From positions 1 to 58,673 of the forward strand of contig CAZWRK010000008.1 in assembly GCA_964635875.1 (NCBI GenBank): DNA of 58,673 nt. Direction: 5' to 3'. The stretch's first letter is position 1. Every line of letters starts with the position of its first letter. This document shows positions 1 through 8,467 of the stretch, piece by piece. Source of the DNA: CAZWRK01 sp964635875. GTDB lineage: Bacteria; Pseudomonadota; Gammaproteobacteria; Burkholderiales; Aquaspirillaceae. A program made the position numbers and the translations under genes. The notes under the pieces were generated by a model, which saw only the letters and a program-made list of their open reading frames with translations, did no database searches and was not told the origin of the DNA.

Positions 1-765
1 CTTTTCGTTCCAGCCCCCAATGTTGTAGACCTCGCCCACACGCCCCGCAGCCAATACGCGCTGAATCGCCCGGCAGTGGTCGAGCACATAGAGCCAATCC
101 CGCACATTCTGGCCGTCGCCGTACACCGGCAACGCTTTACCCGCCAAGGCGTTGAGCGTCATCAGCGGCAGCAGTTTTTCGGGGAATTGATACGGGCCGT
201 AGTTGTTCGAGCAATTGGTGGTCAACACCGGCAGGCCGTAGGTGTGATGCCATGCGCGCACCAAGTGGTCGCTGGCGGCTTTGGATGCGGAATACGGGCT
301 ATTCGGCTCGTAGCGATTCAGCTCGGTAAAGGCCGGATCATCCGCGCCCAGCGAGCCGTATACTTCATCGGTCGAAACATGCAAGAAGCGGAAGCTGGCC
401 TGTACATCGGCCGGTAAATTCAGCCAATACGCACGGGTCGCTTCGAGCAGTTCGAAGGTGCCGACGACATTGGTTTGAATAAAATCACCCGGCCCATGAA
501 TCGAGCGATCGACATGCGATTCGGCCGCAAAGTTGAGAATCGCCCGCGGGCGATGGGCTTCGAATAAAGACGCCAACAAAGCGCGATCGGCAATATCGCC
601 CTCGACCAAAGTCAGACGGGGATCATTCAGGTAACGCGCCAGCGTCGCCGGATTACCCGCATAGGTGAGTTTATCCAACACAATAACCGGCTCGTCGTGA
701 TGCGCGAGCCAATCCAGAACAAAATTACCGCCGATAAATCCGGCTGCACCGGTGATGAAGAGCAC
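1..765 (-). CDS. rfbB: dTDP-glucose 4,6-dehydratase, partial (C-terminus beyond window)
   Basis: Converts dTDP-glucose to dTDP-4-keto-6-deoxyglucose, the second step of dTDP-L-rhamnose synthesis for surface polysaccharide. The visible 255 codons run without a stop to the window edge; the family is about 350 residues. The N-terminus carries the Rossmann NAD motif TGAAGFIG, followed by the catalytic STDEVYGS (Thr-Asp-Glu) and the YSASK Tyr/Lys pair of extended short-chain dehydrogenases. The start is a GTG at 765, immediately before LFITGAAGFIG, as in the family; no in-frame ATG is nearby. It diverges from a glycosyltransferase gene, which fits a polysaccharide locus extending to the left of the window. 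Family identity is secure; the chosen start is inference. Confidence 0.93.
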   Translation of the reverse strand, partial: MLFITGAAGFIGGNFVLDWLAHHDEPVIVLDKLTYAGNPATLARYLNDPRLTLVEGDIADRALLASLFEAHRPRAILNFAAESHVDRSIHGPGDFIQTNVVGTFELLEATRAYWLNLPADVQASFRFLHVSTDEVYGSLGADDPAFTELNRYEPNSPYSASKAASDHLVRAWHHTYGLPVLTTNCSNNYGPYQFPEKLLPLMTLNALAGKALPVYGDGQNVRDWLYVLDHCRAIQRVLAAGRVGEVYNIGGWNEK

Positions 766-911
766 AAGAAACCCCTTGTTTGGCCAAAATAAATGCAGAC
801 TCCTACGAGCCTTGTCCCCGCCCCGAAGCATGGGACGTTCGGCGCAAATGCTAAACTTGCAATTTTCTTTCAGTGCGGCACCAGACACAAGCCGTATTCA
901 GGAATCTTTCG

Positions 912-1859
912 ATGCCCACCCCTTCCCGACTCACGGATGTTGCCCTGATTGTCCCCACTTATCGCCCCGGCCCGCTTTGGGCGGCATGGCTCAAAGCGTG
1001 GCAGACGCTCGACCCCGCCCCCGCCCATACCTTGGTGATTGACTCCGACTCCGGCGATGGCACCGCCGAGGCCGCCGAAGCCGCAGGCTGCGAGGTGTGG
1101 CGAATTTCCCCATCTGAATTTAATCATGGCGGCACCCGCCAACGCGCCGCAGACGCCTTAAGCGCGTATCCGATCTTGGTTTATGTCACGCAAGATGCGC
1201 TGTTTGCGCACCCAGAAGCGATTGCAGAATTGGTCGCCTGCTTTGCCGATCCGCACACCCAAGCCGCGTATGGCCGCCAATTACCACGCCCACAGGCCGA
1301 TGCGATTGAGGCCCATGCCCGCCTGTTTAATTACCCGCCGCATAGCCGCGTCCAGCGCTGGGAAGATCGTGCTGCGCTCGGGATCAAAGCCGCGTTTTGC
1401 TCAAATAGTTTTGCCGCCTATCGCCGCAGTGCGTTGATGACGGTCGGCGGATTTCCAGACGATATTATCTTGTCAGAAGATGCCGCCGTCGCAGGGCGAA
1501 TGGTGCAGCAAGGCGGCATCGTGCACTACGTGGCATCGGCACAGGTGATTCACTCGCATGGGTATTCGTGGCGGGAAGAGTTCCGACGATATTTTGATAT
1601 CGGTGCGTTTCATGCCATGAGTCCGTGGCTGATTGACACCTTTGGTCGCCCAGAAGGCGAGGGCGGGCGGTTCGTGCGCTCCGAGTGGCGCTACCTGTGG
1701 CAACACGCCCCGCAACAATTACCCGCCGCCTTGATTCGCACGGGGCTGAAATACCTTGGCTATCGCCTTGGCCATCATGCCCCGAATCTCCCCGCTGCCC
1801 TACGCCGTCGCTGCTCAATGCATCCACGGTTTTGGGCGAGGCATGTCGCGCTTAAATAA
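912..1859 (+). CDS. Family 2 glycosyltransferase (rhamnosyltransferase-like)
   Basis: A cytoplasmic GT-A enzyme of 315 residues, likely adding a sugar (perhaps rhamnose, given rfbB next door) to a polysaccharide or lipid acceptor. It begins with the GT2 signature VALIVPTYRPG and the nucleotide-binding DSDSGDGT. A mid-region FCSNSFAAYRR and an SEDAAVAGR acidic motif follow, as in RfbF/WcaA-like rhamnosyltransferases. An earlier in-frame ATG at 873 exists, but the ATG at 912 is preceded by AGGAA at suitable spacing and gives the usual family N-terminus. The 3' end overlaps the convergent RTX gene by 8 bp with no terminator between them. The sugar donor and acceptor are not visible from sequence. 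Confidence 0.85.
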   Translation: MPTPSRLTDVALIVPTYRPGPLWAAWLKAWQTLDPAPAHTLVIDSDSGDGTAEAAEAAGCEVWRISPSEFNHGGTRQRAADALSAYPILVYVTQDALFAHPEAIAELVACFADPHTQAAYGRQLPRPQADAIEAHARLFNYPPHSRVQRWEDRAALGIKAAFCSNSFAAYRRSALMTVGGFPDDIILSEDAAVAGRMVQQGGIVHYVASAQVIHSHGYSWREEFRRYFDIGAFHAMSPWLIDTFGRPEGEGGRFVRSEWRYLWQHAPQQLPAALIRTGLKYLGYRLGHHAPNLPAALRRRCSMHPRFWARHVALK

Positions 1860-3423
1860 TCGGAACCGGCACGAGCTGCGACAGCATTAAGTTCCACGAG
1901 CCGTCGATGTGACCAATCAAGAAGATTTCATTCGGGCCGGTGGTACCATCGGTGATCGCTGTGACGCCGGTATCATTATTGATCAGCCACACATCCGCGC
2001 CGTTGCGAATATCTGCCGTTAATACAACGTATTTACCGGTTTCGGTCGGATTGGCCAGCGCTTTACCGGCACCAAACAAGGTCATGACATCTGCAGCGGT
2101 GGCGGCACGCGCGACTTCGCTGGTGCCGGTGCCGGTCGTCCAGACACCATTATTTTCGATGAGTTTGACATCGCCATTTTTAATGGCTGCTTCTGACGTA
2201 TCGGTGGCTAACACGGGCGTCACTTTTGAACCCACATCTTTGCTTAAGTTCAGCAACTTACTAAAGTTCAAGGTATCACTACCCCGCCCAAAGTCGGTAA
2301 TAGTCAGAGAACTCCCGCCGGATAAATAAATCGGGCTGGGCGCAAAAGTAAAGACATCTGCGCCATCACCGCCGGTGAATACATCGTTGCCACTGGTCGC
2401 AGTGAAGTTATCGACACCCGCCCCACCAATCAGGGTGTCGTTCAGAGTCCCCCCCTGTGCAGTCGAACCCGCATCAGAGGCGGTAAAGTGGTTGTTGATG
2501 CTGTTGCGGCCCGTAAAGTTAATTTTTCCAGAACCCGTCGCAAGATGCGCATCTAAACTCATGCCTGAAATAGAGGGGATCGTGGTCGGGAAAGTAATAA
2601 TAGAGCTGCTGGTGCCGCCATCGCCGCTAAATAAAGCCTTAAAGCCACTGCTGCCGTTCAACTGGTATTTGTTGAGTTCGAGGTTGAACACTAAATCAGA
2701 ACCTAAGCTGTTTTGAACGCTCAACGTCCCGAACTCGGTCGCACTCAAAATAAAGTAAGGCATGGTGCTCGCCACCGACAAGCCCGCCACCGAAATCACC
2801 GATTCGATCGCCGTACTCAACGCGGCAGGCGTGATGGCTAATTCAGTCGAGCTCGCTTCGCGCTGTGCGATCGCTAAGTACAGCAAGGAGGCTTGAATTT
2901 TGCTGGCACTCGGGTAGGCGTAGCCAGAATCTAACGTCGTGACCGCCGCCATCACATCACCGCGAGACATTTTCCCGCTGGCTAAATCCGCACTATATTT
3001 GTTGAGGTCAGCGTCGCCTAAGCTGGTACCGGCCATTTTGTAATAGACCGCATTTAAAAAATCTTTGTCGCTCAAACCATCACTACTCAAGGAGTAGCCA
3101 GGCAAGCTCAGCCCAATATTCGCCAATTGCGCCAAAGAACTCCCCGCCCGCAGGGCTTTAAATGCGGTGACAAAAGTCGTGAAGTCGGGCGCGTGATCGA
3201 ACAGCAAAAAGAATAAGCGTGCTAAATCATCTGCCGGCCCAGAGACTCGACTGGGAGATTGATAGATCGTATTGAGCGTCTCGCTCAGGGTGCTCACCCC
3301 GCTATCGACGCGCGCAGCTAGCGTATCCAATTGTGTGCTGGTCGGGGTGCTGGAAATTAATACATCAAAAAAATTGCTAATTAATGCGCGGTTGGTCGGT
3401 TTAGTCGTCGTACTCGTGGCCAT
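1852..3423 (-). CDS. RTX-type calcium-binding secreted protein with DUF4214-like N-terminus
   Basis: A 523-residue acidic, Ser/Thr/Gly/Asp-rich protein without a Sec signal, as expected for a type I secretion substrate. Residues about 60-200 resemble DUF4214 modules (helical, LARLFFLLF... and a second LSDKDFLNAVYYKM repeat). A single RTX nonapeptide stretch lies around residues 325-360 (GGTLNDTLIGGAG, then SGNDVFTGGDGADVF). The C-terminal 130 residues look like a beta-rich repeat-associated domain ending in LVPVPII. It is transcribed divergently from the serralysin-like protease, so the two may share regulation. No catalytic motif was recognised. Its role may be a surface-layer, adhesion or protease-partner protein; this is inference. 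Confidence 0.75.
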   Translation of the reverse strand: MATSTTTKPTNRALISNFFDVLISSTPTSTQLDTLAARVDSGVSTLSETLNTIYQSPSRVSGPADDLARLFFLLFDHAPDFTTFVTAFKALRAGSSLAQLANIGLSLPGYSLSSDGLSDKDFLNAVYYKMAGTSLGDADLNKYSADLASGKMSRGDVMAAVTTLDSGYAYPSASKIQASLLYLAIAQREASSTELAITPAALSTAIESVISVAGLSVASTMPYFILSATEFGTLSVQNSLGSDLVFNLELNKYQLNGSSGFKALFSGDGGTSSSIITFPTTIPSISGMSLDAHLATGSGKINFTGRNSINNHFTASDAGSTAQGGTLNDTLIGGAGVDNFTATSGNDVFTGGDGADVFTFAPSPIYLSGGSSLTITDFGRGSDTLNFSKLLNLSKDVGSKVTPVLATDTSEAAIKNGDVKLIENNGVWTTGTGTSEVARAATAADVMTLFGAGKALANPTETGKYVVLTADIRNGADVWLINNDTGVTAITDGTTGPNEIFLIGHIDGSWNLMLSQLVPVPII

Positions 3424-3583
3424 GACACAAGGGTCCTCTGGTGAGACAGTTACTTAAATGAAAGGCTTAAAAAAGCGCGGCAAGCAGAGTCATCGCAAGA
3501 TGTGTAATCATAAAACGTTTTTTGGCAAACACTCGCCTCACTCATGCATTTTGCGTGCGGTTTAGTTGAAAAGGATATGCGCA
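3424..3583. promoter_or_regulatory. Divergent promoter region between the two RTX genes
   Basis: About 160 bases separate the two divergent exoprotein genes and must hold both promoters. The region is richer in A/T than its surroundings. I cannot assign -35/-10 boxes or an operator with confidence. An AAAAGGA Shine-Dalgarno precedes the ATG at 3584. Confidence 0.45.
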
Positions 3584-5119
3584 ATGCGCTTAACTCATGA
3601 TGAATCTCTTGCTGCATCCACGGGCTCAACGCTCCCTGCAGCACCCGCACAACCGGTTATCGTGACCCCATTTTCGGGCGATTACCGCGTTGATGCGCTA
3701 CTCGAAAACTTAGATTTTCGCTGGAACGCTAGCCAACCCGTTGGCACGGCCGTGACGGTGACTTATAGCTTTATGAGCAGCGCCCCCACCTATGGCGGTA
3801 CCAATAGTGGCGGCGATACCGGCTTTGTCGCCTTTAGCGCCGAGCAACAAGCTGCCGTACAAGCCATGCTCGCGGATATTTCCAGCCAAACCGGCCTGAC
3901 TTTTACCCAAGTCAACGACAGCACTAGCAGCTACGGCCAGCTCCGCTTTGGCAATAACTATCAAGCCCAATCATCCGGCTATGCATGGCTGCCGAGCAGT
4001 ACAGGCGATGCCAAAAGCGGCGATGTTTGGATTAACGTCGATAACAGTACCGGCCTCAGCGCAGGCAGCTTTAATCTATCGACCTTGTATCATGAAACCT
4101 TGCACGCGCTCGGTTTGAAGCATCCGGGCAACTATAATGCCGGCGAAACCAGCGATGCCAGCGTAAAAACCAATTCCCTCGGCGTCGTCGAAGACAATCT
4201 GCAATACACGATTATGTCCTACCGCGACGCCGCCAATGGCCTGCAGCAAAAGAGCATCGGCCTCTATGACCTGCTCGCCCTGCAATATCTCTACGGCGCG
4301 CGCAACACTCAAACTGGCAACAATCTTTATACCCTGACTAGCCAAGATACCGGCTTGATGCAGCTGATTAACGACAACGGGGGTACCGATACCCTTGATG
4401 CCAGCAGTTTGAATACCGGTCTCACCATTGACCTGAATGCAGGCAAATTTTCGTCGATCGGTGCGAGCAATAATCTCGCCATTGCCGTCGGTGCGGTCAT
4501 CGAAAATGCGCGTGGTGGCAGTGGCAGCGACACACTGACCGGCAATAGCGCCAACAATGTGCTGACCGGACAAGGCGGCAATGATGTGATTGATGGCGGC
4601 AGTGGAATTGACACCGCCAGCTACAGTGGCCGCCTCGCCGACTACACCCGCAGCGGCAACACGATCACCGACAACCGTGGCACCGATGGCCAAGACCAGC
4701 TCACAAACATTGAACGCCTACAATTTTCAGACGTTTCTTTGGCGCTTGACACCAGCCAAAGCGGAGCAGCGGGTCAGGCCTATGGTTTGTGGTATGCCGC
4801 GACGCACCGCACCGCCGGTGCGGCAGAACTCGGGCTGGTACTCAAAGGCTTTGACAGCGGCCAAACCGCAACCCAAGTCGCGCAAAGTATTTTGGACACC
4901 TACGCACCGACCCTCAGCAGCAGCGCCTTGGTGTCGGTGTTGTTCCAAAATATCGTCGGCAGCGCACCAGATAGCACGACCCTCAACAATCTCAGCGCGC
5001 AGATTGATAACGGCAGCTATACCAAAGGTCAGTTTTATGCGCTGGCCGCCGGTTTAGAGGCAAACTATGTGCAGTTCGCGGGCGTGGTCAGCAATGGCGC
5101 CGAGTACCTCTACGCCTAA
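3584..5119 (+). CDS. Serralysin-type zinc metalloprotease with RTX repeats and DUF4214 tail
   Basis: A secreted M10B (metzincin) endopeptidase of 511 residues. The zinc site HETLHALGLKH lies at residues 170-180, followed by HPG, and the Met-turn TIMSYRD has its Met at 211, the normal metzincin spacing. RTX nonapeptides (GGSGSDTLTGNSANNVLTG, then GQGGNDVIDGGSGID) follow at about 310-345 and would fold with calcium outside the cell. The last 120 residues are a DUF4214-like module instead of the short hydrophobic tail of classical serralysins. No Sec signal is present, so type I secretion is expected, but no ABC/MFP/TolC genes lie in this window. The start at 3584 has an AAAAGGA ribosome site; an upstream TTG at 3566 is unlikely. 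Confidence 0.9.
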   Translation: MRLTHDESLAASTGSTLPAAPAQPVIVTPFSGDYRVDALLENLDFRWNASQPVGTAVTVTYSFMSSAPTYGGTNSGGDTGFVAFSAEQQAAVQAMLADISSQTGLTFTQVNDSTSSYGQLRFGNNYQAQSSGYAWLPSSTGDAKSGDVWINVDNSTGLSAGSFNLSTLYHETLHALGLKHPGNYNAGETSDASVKTNSLGVVEDNLQYTIMSYRDAANGLQQKSIGLYDLLALQYLYGARNTQTGNNLYTLTSQDTGLMQLINDNGGTDTLDASSLNTGLTIDLNAGKFSSIGASNNLAIAVGAVIENARGGSGSDTLTGNSANNVLTGQGGNDVIDGGSGIDTASYSGRLADYTRSGNTITDNRGTDGQDQLTNIERLQFSDVSLALDTSQSGAAGQAYGLWYAATHRTAGAAELGLVLKGFDSGQTATQVAQSILDTYAPTLSSSALVSVLFQNIVGSAPDSTTLNNLSAQIDNGSYTKGQFYALAAGLEANYVQFAGVVSNGAEYLYA

Positions 5120-5143
5120 TTCAGCGAGTAACACGCGCCCATC

Positions 5144-5173
5144 AAAAAACCGCCATACTACGGGCGGTTTTTT
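5144..5173. terminator. Bidirectional intrinsic terminator
   Basis: An AAAAAACCGCC arm pairs with GGCGGTTTTTT. It lies between the convergent protease gene and the outer-membrane protein gene and has T-runs for both directions. Confidence 0.88.
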
Positions 5174-5187
5174 CATTGAGCGCCGCC

Positions 5188-6558
5188 TTAAAAGAAGCGT
5201 CGTACACCCAAATAAAGCGCGGTACCTTGGTTGCTAAACAACGATAAATTCGACCACTGGCGACTGCTTTCCAAGTTTGCCAAGGCCTCCCACTCGCTAT
5301 CTGGCAAGGGGTGGCTGTACTCCAATCGCAGCCCTAAGCGGGTGTAACGCCGAGCACGGTTATTTTCAATCAACTCGCTATAACCCGTGTCATCACGCTG
5401 ATGGTTTAAAAACACATCCGCCTCTAAACGCCCACCCCGCCACGGCAACACCGTCCCCGCGCGTGCATCCATTCGCCACTGATCGCCCCCCGGACGACTG
5501 GCGCTGACCGCCACATCTCGCCCCAATCGTAGCGCCACGCTCAAAGGGTGTGCGGCGATTTGGCAAGCCAGATTCAAGCCGACCCCGACGAAATGCCCAT
5601 CCAATTCAGGCGTATCGGGATAGCGCCGCCATTCCAGTTCTCCGCCTACACGCGGTAAACAGGCCCAATCTTGCCATTCCCGCTGCGCGGAAAGACGCAA
5701 CGACTGATACAGCACGGTATCGCGATTAGAAAGCAGGCCGGTTTCAACGCTATAAAAATGCCGACGCGCCGAATCCACCGGTGTTTGCAGCGTGATGCCC
5801 GCATCCATTTGGCGATATTGGCTATTGTCTTCGCTGGGGCTGAGACGTTGGCGCAACGAGCCATACACATGCAAGGTCGCGCCTTGGTCGAGCGGACGCG
5901 CGCCCTCGCCATAGAAGTCAAACAGCGCCACCATGCCACTCTTCACCTGAAAATCATCCGCAAGCGGCAGGCTAAATTGGCCGCCGGGAACGGTTAGCGT
6001 GATGTCCGATGCACTCGGTGCGCTGTTCAAATTACTATCCCGTCCGACTCGAAGCGCCACGCCGCCACGCCACTGCCAATCGGACACATCCCACGTTTGA
6101 CGTTGCTGAGACATCAATGGGCGCAGGGGTGCGGGTAAATCCGGTTGAGCGAGTAAGTCATCAAATAATTGACGCGCGGCTTTGCGATCACCCAATGCCG
6201 CAATTGCCACCGCGTAATCAATTTTGGCGCCGAGAAAATCGGGGCGCATGAGCAGCGCCAGTTCCAGCCGGTCGGCGGCTTGTTGGTGCAGGCCCATCGC
6301 ATTGAAAACGGCCCCTTGCCATGCCAAAAAGCCCGCGTCTTTTGCGCACGCGCTTTGTTGATTTTCGAGGCTTTGCGAGAGCGCCTGCAAACCCGCGAGG
6401 GAGTCCGGTAAGCGTTGGCCATTGCCTTGCGGACACACGGCCACCGTCTGGGCCTCCGCCTGAAAGGGCAGCCACAAACAGCACGCAAGAAGATAAGGAT
6501 AAAGATGACGCAAGAAGGCTCGCTTAATGAACTGTGCGGATCGCCGACGACACGGCAT
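5188..6558 (-). CDS. Outer-membrane beta-barrel protein with TPR-like N-terminus
   Basis: A 456-residue exported protein. A signal sequence (hydrophobic YPYLLACCLWLPFQ ending in AEA) is followed by a tetratricopeptide-like helical region around residues 60-150 (ALGDRKAARQLFDDLLAQP). The remaining 300 residues show alternating amphipathic strands ending in YLGVRRFF, the terminal-Phe signature recognised by the BAM machinery. This TPR-plus-barrel layout resembles the DUF560/Slam-like surface assembly family, but I do not claim that activity. It is the last gene after a FecR protein and a CHASE2 cyclase, and its first 35 bases overlap the cyclase gene, so the three are probably one operon. A TTG further in could be an alternative start. 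Confidence 0.72.
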   Translation of the reverse strand: MPCRRRSAQFIKRAFLRHLYPYLLACCLWLPFQAEAQTVAVCPQGNGQRLPDSLAGLQALSQSLENQQSACAKDAGFLAWQGAVFNAMGLHQQAADRLELALLMRPDFLGAKIDYAVAIAALGDRKAARQLFDDLLAQPDLPAPLRPLMSQQRQTWDVSDWQWRGGVALRVGRDSNLNSAPSASDITLTVPGGQFSLPLADDFQVKSGMVALFDFYGEGARPLDQGATLHVYGSLRQRLSPSEDNSQYRQMDAGITLQTPVDSARRHFYSVETGLLSNRDTVLYQSLRLSAQREWQDWACLPRVGGELEWRRYPDTPELDGHFVGVGLNLACQIAAHPLSVALRLGRDVAVSASRPGGDQWRMDARAGTVLPWRGGRLEADVFLNHQRDDTGYSELIENNRARRYTRLGLRLEYSHPLPDSEWEALANLESSRQWSNLSLFSNQGTALYLGVRRFF

Positions 6559-8416
6559 AGACCGAGTAAGGATGATTCAGCCCTTCAAGCAAGAAGGAGC
6601 CTTGCGGGAGTAACATTTCAGCGGGCAAAGCCGCGGCACTCCCTTGCCCCAATAATACCGGTTGCGCGAGATCTGCGGTCAAGGCTTGTAAGCGCGCGGC
6701 AATCGTCACGGTTTGTCCCAAGGCGGTATGCGTTCGACGACGCGCAGGGCCAAACGAGCCAATCAATGCAGGCCCGCGCTCCATACCGATCCCCAAATCT
6801 AACGGCTCAACCCCCTCGGGCAAGGCGGTATCGAGCCATTGTGACGCGGCCAGATGCAGCGATTGCGCCGCCTGAACGGGCGCTTCGACAGGATATTCCC
6901 CCGTCCAAATCGCCATCACCGCATCGCCTTGAAACGACTCAATCATGCCGCCATGCGCTTCAACAATCCGCGTCGCATCGGCAAAAAAGGTATGCAAGAG
7001 CGCGGCAGACTCTTCCGGCGGGCACGCTTCGCAGTAAGCCGAGAAGTTGCGAATATCGGCGAACATCACCGTCACTTCACGGCGTTCCGCTTCGATCGCA
7101 TCGCTGGCAGGTTGCAGGGCTAGGGCTTTAGCGACCGACTCCGGCAGATAGCTTGAAAGATGGCCAAACAGGCGCTCGCGTTCGAAACGCACCCGTGCCG
7201 ACTCGGCAACGGTCAAACTTAAGCCCGATAGCACAATAAACGCCGCAGGCTGTACCCAACCCAACCAAATCGATGCCCGTAAAAGTAAACCGCCCTGCAA
7301 TACAAAGAGTCCAACCGCCAGCAGTGCCGCCGCTGTTGGCAACACATAGACCGGTAATGCTCGCCGCCGTGACGCGGTACACAGCAACACGCCGACACCC
7401 AATAGCGCCAATAAAACGTGTATCAACGGAGCCGCCTGCGGGGTATATGGCACCCGATTATCAAGCAAGGCTGTTAGCAATTGCGCGTGTACGCCCAAGC
7501 CTGCCGCAGCGCCACCATGCGGCGTCGGTACCGCGTCGTTCAGGCCAAAGGCCGTGGTACCCACTAAAGCCCATGCGCCATCAAATAGGCCTTTCGGCAC
7601 CCGCCCGTTCAAAATATCGGCAGCGGGGACCGAGACAAAACTTTTTGGATCAAGGCGATAAGGAACGCGAATATCACCATTGTGATCTAAAGGAATTCTG
7701 AAGCCGGGCAATGACAAATACCACGCCGCATCAAGCCCGCCCAGCCCCGCTTCTAATTTCAACGGACTGGCTTGGGGTGCGCCCCCCTGTAGCAGTGCGG
7801 CCAGTGCCAGCGCCGGATAGGCCTGCTTTTGATGGCAAATTAAAGCGGGAATGTGCCGAACCGCGCCGTCGCTCGCAATGCGCGGTGTGATATGACCCGC
7901 ATTCGCACCGCGCAACGTGGCCGTATTGCCGATATAGCTGATGGCTTGCGGGAACGGAGCGCCTTGGCAGGTGGGCTGCGAAAGACCCGCTTGCAGTTGC
8001 CCAAGTTCGACTTGGCTGCCGGCATTGAGATCAAACACTTGTGCCAAAATCGTCGGCTGTTGGCGGAAGGCTTGCGTCAGGCGCGCATCATCAGGACGAG
8101 CATCGGGAAAAACCATGTCGTAAATTTGTTGGCTCGCACCTTGTTCACCAAGCTGCTGCGCGAGCTGCGCCATTTTCTCACGCGACCACGGCCACGGCCC
8201 AACCTCATGCAAACTGCGTTCGTCGATGTCGACTAAGATCACCCGCTGCTCGTCAGCTTGAATCGGATTCAAACGCCACAATACCCCGCCAGAGCGTTCT
8301 TCGATGCCTTTTAGAACCGTCGGAAAAAAGTGCAGGAGCGCAGCAAAAACCATCACAGCAAAAACCAGTGCCGCAATGCGCCACGGCCAAGCGGACGCTG
8401 TACGGAGGCGCTTCAT
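6524..8416 (-). CDS. CHASE2-domain class III nucleotide cyclase homologue with altered active site
   Basis: A membrane signalling protein of 630 residues. An N-terminal TM helix leads into an extracytoplasmic CHASE2 sensor (VILVDIDERSL..VGPWPWSRE, residues about 55-320). Three TM helices follow (about 330-400), then a cyclase homology domain. Both metal Asp are kept (FADIRNF D454, QGD D498). However, the purine-contacting Lys of DKYMGD is Ser (ESFQGD), the Asp of LGDNVN is Gln, and the transition-state Asn is Thr (LGQTVTIAAR), with only the Arg retained. Catalysis is therefore probably reduced, lost or changed in specificity. The homologue at 55761 keeps all these residues. The ATG at 8416 has AGGAG at better spacing than the ATG at 8422. 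It sits between FecR-domain and outer-membrane protein genes. Confidence 0.88.
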   Translation of the reverse strand: MKRLRTASAWPWRIAALVFAVMVFAALLHFFPTVLKGIEERSGGVLWRLNPIQADEQRVILVDIDERSLHEVGPWPWSREKMAQLAQQLGEQGASQQIYDMVFPDARPDDARLTQAFRQQPTILAQVFDLNAGSQVELGQLQAGLSQPTCQGAPFPQAISYIGNTATLRGANAGHITPRIASDGAVRHIPALICHQKQAYPALALAALLQGGAPQASPLKLEAGLGGLDAAWYLSLPGFRIPLDHNGDIRVPYRLDPKSFVSVPAADILNGRVPKGLFDGAWALVGTTAFGLNDAVPTPHGGAAAGLGVHAQLLTALLDNRVPYTPQAAPLIHVLLALLGVGVLLCTASRRRALPVYVLPTAAALLAVGLFVLQGGLLLRASIWLGWVQPAAFIVLSGLSLTVAESARVRFERERLFGHLSSYLPESVAKALALQPASDAIEAERREVTVMFADIRNFSAYCEACPPEESAALLHTFFADATRIVEAHGGMIESFQGDAVMAIWTGEYPVEAPVQAAQSLHLAASQWLDTALPEGVEPLDLGIGMERGPALIGSFGPARRRTHTALGQTVTIAARLQALTADLAQPVLLGQGSAAALPAEMLLPQGSFLLEGLNHPYSVYAVSSAIRTVH

Positions 8417-8467
8417 ACCCATCTCTCCTGTGGGCTAGGGGCGGCGAGCCACGTCATCAAGGTCATC

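Noticed and set aside
6415..7131. 238-codon plus-strand frame, Arg/Pro-rich
   Set aside because: It lies antisense to the CHASE2 cyclase and outer-membrane protein genes and has the composition of a shadow frame.
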